From NCBI RefSeq assembly GCF_963675165.1, contig NC_087388.1:750800-814799 (forward strand): a stretch of 64,000 nucleotides of DNA, given 5' to 3'. Positions 47,367-58,700 of this stretch are shown here, piece by piece; position 1 is the stretch's first letter; each line of letters opens with the position of its first letter. The notes beneath the pieces were generated by a model that saw nothing but the letters and a program-made list of their open reading frames with translations, searched no databases and was not told the DNA's origin. A program made the translations under genes and the position numbers. This stretch comes from Halichondria panicea (Eukaryota; Porifera; Demospongiae; Suberitida; Halichondriidae).

Positions 47367-50300
47367 CTAGTGAGTCAGGTTGCTAGGGGAGACCAGGGGT
47401 ACATGGGGGTGGGGCACATCAGTCTGTACGAGGCCTCCTGCAGAGAGAGAATAATAATTAAAATCAAAGATCTAGGCTATACATGAACCTTGCATATTTT
47501 CTCAAAACTGGGCCATCATGCAATCTTTGACTGGTCATGACTTAAGCAATTTCAAAGCTACGAACGATCTTATAGGCCTAAAATCATTTTACACAATTAA
47601 TGCATACAACTGAATATTTGAAGGCAGGACTATACCCAAGGGGAAGGATTGTTACAATTAAGCCTAATAGCTATTCCATAACTGGATTCAATTGAGGGCT
47701 GAGAGCATATTTTATAGGCTCTATTCAAGCAGCTTCTACTGCAAAGAGTGACAAGTATACGGATTGAATAGCAAGGTGGCACCGTGATCAGGGCGAGTTT
47801 TGTACAGTAATGATATAGCGGAAAGAGCAAATCCATACCACCTTCTATTGACAGACAGTGTGTGTGTGACAGATGCACTCACCAACACTCTCCTCACTCC
47901 CGGCAGACACCCATTGCTCCCTCTGTGTCAGCCAGAGAGACTCAGCCTCGTGGCGTTGTCGACAGAGGAGAGAGAACTTGAGCTCTCGAAACTTGTCCCA
48001 CACATCTTGAACTAGACCAGAGAGCAGACGAGAGTCGATGTCATCCTCTCCTGGCCTGGGAGGGGGTGGGGAATTCTCACAGCTGTACAATATGAGAGGT
48101 TTTGTATATACCCACCTTTGTTCAGTCTCTAACTTGAGGTACCGTGACTCAATGGGCGTGGACAGTGGGAGGAGCTTCTCAAGGATGAGAGTACATGCGC
48201 TGAGGGGGGCGGGGCCCTTCTTGGCTCTCTGTTGAGCACGGCACAATTCTTGAATCAGAGATAAACGTAGCCGTTCCTGAATAGAAAAAGTACAACTGTC
48301 AATTTGAAACCGTACATTCTGTATGCGTGACTATAACATAGTGCCATTGGTGATATAAATGTACTGTATACGGAGGGCCATGGCTACCTGTTCCACACGA
48401 TGAGTAGTCACTAGTCGTATTCTCTCAGTTTCCTGCTCACTGAACTGCTTGTGGAGGGTGGGTGGCAGTGGGGGGTACACCACCTGCAAATGGGGTTAGG
48501 GGGGGGGGGGGGTAAACAGTAGACACTGTCTATAATTATACTAGTGCAGTTTGTATGAGGACGTGGCGGTGAACACAAGTACATGTACACAAGGGGGGGG
48601 GGGGGGAGGTTAGTTACAAGGGAAATGTCTATAGATAGTGAAACCTGTCTATAGTAAACATAGGTTCAAACACATGCTATGGAGACTTTGGGGCCTATTA
48701 ATCTGGCTGTATTATAGAGGGTGGCCTGCTTATACATATACATGTAACACAATATACAGGCTGCACTGTACATGTAGCTTATATTTAATTAAGACTACAT
48801 GTACTATCAGGAGTACTCCTAGTACTATTAATACAACACCGTGCCTTTGGACTGATTGGTGTGATGGGCTCTCGTAATTGGAGGTCATGTGATGGAATGA
48901 AAAGGGGGAGGTCCGCATGTTCGTTAGTTTTAGGGGTGTGGCTCTTCCTCTGCTGTACCACTGCTGACCTTACCACAGGACGATGCCTCATTTTAGGAGG
49001 CTGCATGAGGAATGAAAAACAATGGATATTATGGCCTGACAGCAATAACTACGTACCTAAGAGTAAACATACGTACAATGGAGCCACCTCTGCCAACTGC
49101 AATATGAAGCCAGGCACCCATGTCCCAAATGATCAATTTGTGCACAAAAAACAACCCCTCAACAAACTAAGGCCACCTCTGTATAAAACTAAAAATGTGT
49201 TCTCTGAAGGTATCCATTATTAATAGGAACTCTACTGTACTCTACCATCAAGTCGTATGGCTTACCACAGAGACAGAGTCTTGTGAGTACGATCTCTTGA
49301 GTCTGTTCTCGTGTATGAGGTGTGCGGTAGCGGCCCTGGGGCCCTCGGGGGACGGGGGTCCTGATAATGATTTGCTGGACAGTAGTCTTGATACGCCCCC
49401 AATGGGTGGAGAGGTGCGGCAGGAAAAGACGAGAGGAAGAGAGGTACGGTATGAGATGACAGTATCATTTTGTTCGGGTGTAGTTCCTATCGGTAGGGTG
49501 TGGTCACTATTGGGTGTCGCTATGTAACTTGAGCCGTCCTCACTCTGCATTCTGATTGGTCCGTGAGTGACGTGCAGGGAGGGTGTGGTAGGTGGTGAAC
49601 CTGAGCCATTAGTAAAATCATAATAGATACTGTATAGCGGGTTATTTTCGTATGGTGGAAATTTTCGTATATTTCGTATTGAAGGAGCATCATACGAAAA
49701 TTAAAACTCAATGTCACTATCCTGAGCTGTACGAATATTTAAAGGTAGTTCATACGAAAATGTGCACCAACAAAAATTACCCACTATACGGTATTTGTAC
49801 AAACGTTCTGTGCATAATTTAACAATTTCTCACTTTTAATGTTGTTCCAGTCAAGACTGATGTTAAAGGACTCAGACTCCGCCTCTTCCTGGGTTGTTTT
49901 CGTTGTGTCTGTAGTGTCCATGGGGGGCTCACTGGCAACTGACTGCAGTCCTGGTGACATCACATCTGTGCAGCACATTCAGATACATACATGTATGATC
50001 TACTACTAATACAGTGAAACCTGTCTACAGGTACTATATTGCTCAGCCTTGGGCAGACGATAATAAAGAGGTGGCCTAGTTACTACTGGTCCAAACACAG
50101 GCTATGGAGACTTTGGGGCCCATTAACCTGGCTGTATTATAGAGGGTGGCCTGTTTACTGTAGGGAGACCACAATAGACAGGTTTCACTGTACAATGAGA
50201 ATAGGGTGTACGAAACGAAATACTTTGACACTCACACACACACCACACACACACGTACCTTTTGGGTCTTCACTGCTTTCTCTTGTCCTGAGTCCACTTG

Positions 50301-53300
50301 ACGATACCTTGACAATGGATAAGGGAATTGACAACACCATCTCATCAGTAGCAGCTTCTGGACTCTGACTCGAAATAAGCCCCGGGACTTCTAATGGAGG
50401 GGAGCCCTTGTCCTCACGTACTTTAGGAACATCCTCTTGAGCTATCTTGTTGTCAGGGGGTGTGGTAGGGGGTGTAATATTCTCCCCCTCCCCCTCAAGA
50501 AGCGAACTGGCTGTCATCTCTGTTAGCTGATTATCACTATCTATTTCTTTCGGGGGTGAGGAGTTTTGTTGAAGACCTTTATCGTTTGTTTCAATTTTTA
50601 TTTCAACCTTTGCTTCCTCTCTTGGCAATAATGCCACGTTTGTCTTGTTATTGGGACCATCTTTCTCACACTCTTTGTTACCTATCACCGTCTCGAGGTC
50701 GCTCTCAGATGAGGAGATATCACTAAATGACACACCCCTCAGTCTCGTCTTCTTTACCGGCATAGTGGGTGTGGTCATACTAATGGGTGTGGTCACTGGT
50801 GGCCTCTCAGGGCTGAACACTGCAGAGTACTCGTCTTTATCGGCAATACCATTGTCGTCGTGGTTACTCGAGTTCCTACATACAAAGAACTTGTCAGACA
50901 TGTACTGTACACAAGCGTCTGTTTCTTATACTTTATTTTTGTAATACAGGTTATTTTCATAATTATGGTGGAAATTTTTGTATTTTTCGCATCAGTAGAG
51001 CACCTACGAAAATTAAAACATAATTTTTCCGGTACAATAATTATATAGATTCAACGTCACTATCCTGAGCTGTACGAAAAGAAATATTTAACGGTAGTAA
51101 GATTAGAGTTGTGATTATAAATTGCTACGTACATGACCCTATCAAAGAGCTACTATAAACAAAAACAAAACGCAACAAAAGTTATAGACAATCAAAGATA
51201 GTTCCGAAAAAACAAACCTGATTTAGAAAAAACACCCACTTATATATAGCCCATACGTTTTGTCAGAAAATGGAAAATTTGAGCCTGAAATAAATCACTG
51301 ACTAACCCCACACCATCACACTCTATCAAAGATCTACTAAAAAAACAAAAAACAAATTGAAATCGGAGGTTTGCAACACAAGTTATGAACGATCAAAGAT
51401 ACGCAAGAACTGAATGTACAAAGCATTATATAAACTACACAATGTACATGTACCTGCGTTTAGGACAAGGGTTGTCATCGTTACTGTTAGACTCTGAGTG
51501 GTCCTGATCACATGACTTGAGGAGGTCCATGATGCCTGGATGTGTGCAGATATCGATGGGAGTATGCCCCTTGTCGTTAGCACGATGGGGGTTTCCCCCA
51601 TGCTGCAGCAACACTCGCACAGTCTACAGAAAAGGAAAGAGACAAATCTAATTCTTACACTTTTATCATTTCATCATTATTAAACGTCCTGCCTAAATGA
51701 TCTACAGCAGTTTAAGCAAGCTTCGATCTACTACAAACAACAATATGTTTTACATGTTTTCATTTCATAAAGTCCCAAAATTCAGCAGAATTATTGCTAT
51801 GGGGATGATGATATTATCAAAACACACTCTGGCAAATCCACTACATGTGCAGCTGTATACATGGCTACTATAGGCTCACCTCCAGGTGTCCATTCCCGAC
51901 GGCATCGTGTAGAGGTGTGTCACCATCCATCCCCGCTATCCCAACGTCAGCACCATGGGACAACAGTTCCCTGGCAATTGTACTGTGTCCATAGTTACAG
52001 GCCTCGTGGAGTGGAGTCCAGCCTACAGGGGGTGGGTGGTATTATACTGTATCGTTATTAGTACACCATACTCAGTAGGTGACACTATCCATATGCCCTG
52101 TATATACTCCACAGGAGCCTAATATTAGTCTAGCATACACACCAGAGTTAACCCATACCAATAACAGCAACCACCCTACATTAACAACGGTGTGGCAGCC
52201 AGACTACCACCACGTAGCTACCAACACACATCTACAATGTACCAGAGACGAGAATTTTGCCTGATACTGAAACTGTGACAGTGAAAGATGATCTCACCTG
52301 CGTGGTCAGTTGCCATGACATTGGCCCCTTGTCTGAGTAATGTACTCACTCCCTTGAGGTCACCTTTGATGGCCACCAAGTGAAGGGGGCTTTCTCCACG
52401 CTCGTTCTTACGTTGGAGTCTCCTGGGCGTGGTCTCAGGGGTTGCCGGACCAACCACCACTGCCGGGGACCCTGAAGGGGGGCAAAGGTCAAGGGGGTGG
52501 CAATTTATGGAGACAGTATATTGTAGTGGTAGAAATAATTATATGCGAGCATAAAATTATGTGTTTTGGATTGAAAAATTTATGCGATATTCAATTAACT
52601 TATTTCCTGTTAAACCCACAACTTTAATTGGGATTGTACATGTGTAGGCCTCGAATTAATTGTGCGATACAAAGTATGTGCTGATATGATAGCGACTCGC
52701 ATACTTACAATGCACATAGAACTTTATTATACAGAGCCTTTATTAGTTAGTATCATGCATTGATTTCTAGCACTACGGTATAGGTACCTGGTGACTGTTG
52801 CTTGGAGGGGTCAGTCATCTGCAGTAGTAGAGCCATTTGTTGTCTCTCAGTCAGGGGGGGTTTGAGTAGGGACGTGGCCGGTGATCCCATTCTACTCAGG
52901 GCTGTACCAGATGACGAGCTACGTCGCCTCTTCTTCACCGAGCCACCATCTGTGGGTTGGGGGTTGGTGTGTGTGTGTGTGTGGAGGGGGGTTAGTGTAT
53001 GCAGTGGGTTAGTGTGTGTGGGGCCAGGGGGGTTACTGTGTGTGGTGGGTATGGGGGGTGTGTATGTAGAGGATAGAGGTACATGTATGTATGTGTGCGG
53101 AGGGGGAAAAACTGACAATTTTTGTACATGTATGTATTTAGAACCCACAATATTCAATATTAATATGCATGTACATGTACATGTAGTTCGTACAGACCGT
53201 CTGGTCTTGAGGGTGTGCTGGCTGGAGTGTTGTCGGGATACTTCCGCTTTGTACCCTTACCAGGACGCACTGGAGTCTTGAGCACCTGCATATTAAACAT

Positions 53301-53530
53301 GCAATATCTAATTATTCAGCTATGCAGGTATAATAAATTATACGTCATGGTAGACATTATACATGTACATGCTGCATGCATGCAAGTTTACATGTATGTA
53401 CTGTACATGCACATTATTTTAAATATACATAATTGATTCTTACCTCCTCAAATCTCTCCTCTGCGACTGTCTTCTCTGTGGAGGGATCATTGGAAGGAGT
53501 CTTCTGGTCCATGGCACGCGGTGTGGCCAT
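47367..53530 (-). CDS. ANKRD11/12: ANKRD11/ANKRD12-like ankyrin protein
   Basis: Exons in transcript order: 53530-53444, 53285-53198, 52949-52788, 52471-52298, 52022-51880, 51623-51454, 50875-50259, 49965-49834, 49600-49266, 49000-48974 (donor GTAAGG; a longer form to 48840 would not keep the frame), 48483-48388, 48276-48116, 48055-47883, 47437-47367. About 811 residues. [14 protein letters not shown] near residue 93 is the signature before the ankyrin block of ANKRD11/12. Ankyrin repeats follow ([59 protein letters not shown]). A Ser/Pro/acidic middle leads to a C-terminal domain with [39 protein letters not shown] and a tail near VPHPHVPLV, also matching ANKRD11/12. Vertebrate relatives are nuclear co-regulators that bind HDACs and coactivators, and have more than 2,000 residues; this one is much shorter. 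The start is at [10 protein letters not shown]. Confidence 0.88.
49632..49796. mobile_element. MITE, ATACGAAA family
   Basis: Ends TACTGTATAGCGGGTTATTT and AATTACCCACTATACGGTA, with inner inverted TTTTCGTATG / CATACGAAAA. It lies in an intron of the ankyrin gene, close to an exon boundary (49600). Confidence 0.85.
50949..51100. mobile_element. decayed MITE, ATACGAAA family
   Basis: Matches the 49632 copy (GGTTATTTTCATAATTATGG, CACTATCCTGAGCTGTACGA) with degraded ends. It lies in the next upstream intron of the ankyrin gene. Confidence 0.65.
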
Positions 53531-53695
53531 ATGGCAAAGGGAGTCGAAAAAGAAACGCAAATTAGACTTCTTTCCTAAATAAAGCCCACCTAGTTACTCC
53601 GGATACAGAGAAGCTAGCTCTATGCTCCATTCTATAGCCATGGACAGCCTACCTACCTAGATCTCTCAAGTCCAACATTGCGCCACTTTGAAATC
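53531..53695. promoter_or_regulatory. bidirectional promoter of ankyrin gene and RPGRIP1L
   Basis: 165 bases separate the two start codons, which point away from each other. No TATA box was seen. GTGGCCATATGGCAAAG at 53521-53537, overlapping the ankyrin-gene start, looks like a degenerate RFX X-box (two half-sites around a short spacer), as expected for a ciliary gene such as RPGRIP1L. The match is imperfect and unproven. Confidence 0.55.
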
Positions 53696-55724
53696 ATGGC
53701 TGGTGAGATATACATAAAGTGCATTGCATTATCACACACACCCCAACACTATGAACACACTACCCTCCTCTAACTAATCCACCCATACAGCCTCTTCTGG
53801 TGTGAGGAGAGATATACGTGATCAGAAAACGCGTGTAGCAATTTCTCAAATGGACAAGTTGGAGCTCGAAGACCGACACTATAGGCTCATGGAGGAAAAT
53901 CTGGTATGTCTAATTAATATGGATCAGCGGCTGCCATTGTAATACGTACTGTGCATTTCAGGCCTTGAAGAAATATTCAAGATCTCAGGAGGAGAAAATA
54001 AAGAAGTGAGTTGGACTAGCTAGAGGTCTGTGGTTGCCATGTATACTGTACGTACGTATCTCCGATGGTGTGTACGAGACTGTTTGGTTATAACTACAGG
54101 ATGGCCACTAAGTTGCTTCGATTGACCTCTGATGACAAGCGAGAAGCAAAGAGAGAGGGAGTATTTCACAATGGTGAACAGCTAGATACTGCACATGTAC
54201 AGCAGTACATCTTAGACTACACTGTACACACTGTATGATGTGTTTAACTTAGTCAGCTGTATAGGTACAATATCGTTATACATATAGCTACTCCTTAAAC
54301 ATGCCTTCATTTACAATGCACACTTCACGTATCTCCTCACAGCTGTTCATCACCATGGTGACCTAGAGTCGGAGCTGGACGATGCTCTCTCCAGGAACAG
54401 AGACCTGGAAAAACATATCACCTCCCTTAAGAGCAAAGTACGTACATTATCTAGTCTCAGTCTCTGCACAAATGGATTTGCATGAGTAGAAGTTGCGTTG
54501 GAACTGTACGTGCAATCACCTCAGGCAAACGAGAAAATTATTTTCAATTGGCCATAACTTTTGTTCTATTTTTCCAATTTCAATAATACGTACATGTAAT
54601 AACTATTGTGATTTTCTGAAAGCTTAGAGTTAGCTCTTTCTGTCGGTATGTTTCGCTCACAATTTTCGATCAGACCCAAATTTGGCATTTTCCCCCACTT
54701 ATAACCCACGCTTTTTTCTCAAAAACAGACCCAATAATGAACTTTGATTTTATTATTTCATCTTATAGAGCTCTTCGTAAGCTTTCAGGAAATCATAAAA
54801 CCATTGAAATCAGACCATCTAAACCCAAATTATGGCTACTCAAAGATATAATTTTGTTTCTTAGGTGATGGTACTGAAACAGCAGCTGGAGAGTCATGGG
54901 AAAAGACACACCCCCTACGACCGAATACAGTCCAGAATCAGCTCGGTGAGTAATTGTTTGTTCTGTGTGTACTACTAGACTGACCTTTGTACTGTATGCA
55001 GGGCATCAAGAAGAAAGGTCAGAGGTCGATGTCTACTGAGGACATATCCACTGACAAAAAGTGAGTATCATAGTTTTGCATGAATATATACACTATCTGT
55101 GCCCCCTCCCTTTTCAGGCCGGCTGCTCGGGATGCTGCTACTCAGTCGTCAGTCTCGTGTCACAACATTCTGGAGGAGGTCAGGAGGGACAATGAGGACT
55201 TGTGAGTGTACAGGCTCGGGGGGACATACATGTACATATACACTAGACCCTGTTGTGTGTGTGTGTGTGGGGGGGGGGGGGGTGAGGTGAGGGGGTGTAG
55301 TGCCAAATAATGAATTTTAGGTGTTTGTATAAATTATTGTATAAGATTGTTTGCTTGTTTCAGGGAGGATCAGTTGCTTCAGTTGCAGCAAGATGTGTCT
55401 GCCTTGAGAGCAGAGAAAGAGAGGACTAGAGAACAGGTGTGAAGGAAAACTAACCTAATACTTTGTAGGAGAGCAATAGTTGTCTTTTAAAATTACGTGT
55501 GTATACAAAACTGTGTAGTTACATGTACATGTACAGTATGTATTGAAATCTGTTGCCTTAGTAACAGTTGTCTTATTATACATGTACAAACTGTGTAGTT
55601 GCAGTGTAAGTGTATGTACTGTATTCTGTTTCCTTTCTTAGCAAAAACTGAGACGTGCTCAATTTGAGATAGAGAAACTTCAGCTACAAGACGAACTACA
55701 GTCTCAGATCACCACCCTGCAAAG

Positions 55725-55772
<48 letters not shown>

Positions 55773-58700
55773 ACTCCCATTTTGTATTAGTTCATTTGGT
55801 TCTCCCCTATGTACATTTTTTTGTATGCAGAGAGCATGGTGAGAGTGAGCTGAGCCTGGTCAAGTGTAGGAGGGAACTGAGGGACAAGAACTCTAGACTG
55901 GACACACTCAATAACAAATTCACCTCTCTGGAAAGAGTGGGTTAATTCATTGCCTATAATTATGGAGTCATTGTGTTTTTTCTGTACAGCTAGTACATGT
56001 AGGTATATATATGCATGTGTGGTTAGGGTTAGGGTTAGATACGCATTTGTAGTGGCTGTTTTGCTTGCACTAAGTGTGTGTTTTTATATTCCTCAGAACA
56101 ATGATCTATTGAAGGCCAGCCACTCGAGGGTACTTCACGAGATGGAAGCTCTTAGCCAACAACTGAAAGAGGTCGGTACAGCACGTATAAATATAACTGT
56201 GTAGTCTCATTTACCTCACCCTCACACAGGAACGTGGTCGTACGTCCAAGGTTGAGAGCCAGTTGCATGACTCCAGGCTATCTCAGAGGACCATCACTGA
56301 GCTACAGGGAATGGTGGAGGAGCTGAGAGGAGAGAAGGATCGTCTGAGGGAGGCCAACGATAGGCTAGCAAGAAGGTGTGTGTGTGGGGGAGGGGCTAAT
56401 TAACTCATCGAGGTACCTTTGCATCTATGTGTTGTGAATTTGTACATGTACGTAGATGTTAAATCATGCACTGTTTGTACATACAATGTATAGTGGTCGT
56501 CTTTATTTGCATTTTGCTTTGCTGTGTGTTTGACAAAATGACTCTACTATCGCTCATAACATGACGGCAGTTAGTTAGTTACTGATGAAACTTACAGCAT
56601 AGATAGAGCTAAGAAAGTACGAATACCATAATTATTCTATGAACATATTTTACATCCTTGCTCTTTGTGCTCCTCCCCCCTGTAGACAAGACGAGGTAGT
56701 GAGTAGTATAGAGGGTCAGTCGAAGGATCAACTGAAGACCAGCCAGCGAAGACTGAAAGAACTAGAGTCTGAGCATAAGAGAGAACTGAGGGAGAAGGCA
56801 AAGCTGGTCGATGAGCTGACAGTGGAGAGACGTGAGTGGTTGGTGTTAGTGATGGCTGCTTTAGGGGGAACTGTGGCTACTGATAACATAAATGATATGT
56901 ACTGTACACTTATATAATTTCGGATATGCAGAGACTGTACAATGTACATGTATGTGTGTACATACAATCATGTACTGTATGTGTGCACACTGTAAACAGT
57001 ACAGTGTATCATTATGAGGTTGCTTTCCTGGCAGAGTTGAATGAGAGCTTGGATAGTGAAATGCAGGAGCTGAGGACCACCTATCTGCAATTGAAGGAAG
57101 ACTATGATCAGATCAAAGACAAACTGAGCTTCTTCAACAAGGTGTGTGTGTGTGGGTGTGGGTGTGCTTGTGTGTGTGTGTGTGTGTGTGGGTGCGTGCA
57201 TGCTTGTGTGTGTGTGTGTATTTATACACTTTCTTCTTGATATCAATGTGTGTGTGTTTACAGTAGCTATACCCTCCCCTTAGGAGAGCTCCCTGGACTG
57301 GAGCGAGGTTGAGGAGGCCCTAGTGATGGTACGACATGGCAAAGCTACGGGAGGGGGTGTGGTCTCATTTCTGCCAGAGGACAAAGGGCAACAGGAAGTG
57401 TCAGAGTTGAGGGCTAGTCTGGCAGACACTATTAATGAGCTGGAGAAGACCAGACAACTGCTTCAGATGCAGCACACCATCAACAAGGAGTACAAGAGCG
57501 AGGTACATGTACTGTCTAGGCGTACAGTCACAGTCACAGTCTCTACATGTATGTATCACAGTTTACAGTGTATGTTTATGGCCATGGGTTAGAGCTAGGT
57601 ACAAGAGTTGAGGTACATGTAGGTCTACAGTAACAGTAACTTGTACACTTTTGACATCTATTGACTACTTGACATTTATCGACTACTTGACATCTATCGA
57701 CTACTTGACATCTACTGCTACGTATACTTACATCTATCAGCTAGTTGACATCCATCAACTACTTGACATCTATCAGCTACTTGACATCTATCGACTACTT
57801 GACATCTTCTGCTACGTATACTTACATCTACCAGCTAGGTGACATCTATCCACTACTTGATATCTACCATCACACGTCCACCACTCACCACGTACGTCGC
57901 GTCTAGGTCTAGGTGTATTTATATACGAGCAAGATCAAGAGTATGGAACGCCGTTTGTGACAAAATTCAGGCAGAATGTGATAGGCGTGTGCATCCAATA
58001 TAAAATCGATTTTTGAAGATCGATTTTTAATAATCGATTTTTTACAGTTGATTTTTCGATTTACACGTGAACGATCTTTGACAATCGATCTGATAATCGA
58101 TTTTTGAAATTCGATTTTTGATAATCGATTTTTGATAATCATTAGATTTTTGATAATCTATTTTTGATAATCGATTTTTGATAATCGATTTTAGAACTGC
58201 TCTGAAGGTGGGCTGGGGGGGCCCCTGTCTAAAGCTGTATCACGTGATACTATCCATTGAAGAATTACTCTAGTATGGAACGCCGTTTGCGACAAAATTC
58301 AGGCAGAATCTGATAGGCGTGTGCATCCAATATAAAATCGATTTTTGAAGATCGATTTTTAATAATCGATTTTTTACAGTTGATTTTCGATTTACACGTG
58401 AACGATCTTTGACAATCGATCTGATAATCGATTTTTGAAATTCGATTTTTGATAATCGATTTTTGAAATTCGATTTTTGATAATCGATTATTGAAATTTG
58501 ATTTTTGATAATTGATTTTTAATAATCGATTTTTGAAATTCGATTTTTGATAATCGATTTTTAAAAATCGATTACAAAAATCGTGATATACTAGCCTCGA
58601 ATCCAGGCCGATTAAAATGGATTCAAGGCTACAGTTAGGCCGCCCTTGAAACTCAGAACATGCACAAACTCCTTCTCCGCGGCCTGGAATCAAAGCTTGG

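Noticed and set aside
54480-54860. Possible gene or RNA in the long RPGRIP1L intron near 54.5-54.8 kb
   Set aside because: AT-rich with no open frame; it resembles the sequence at 51120-51420 on the other strand, so it is more likely a decayed repeat.
58265-58693. 142-codon minus-strand frame rich in Lys/Asn/Ile
   Set aside because: A translation of the ATCGATTTTTGATA repeat.
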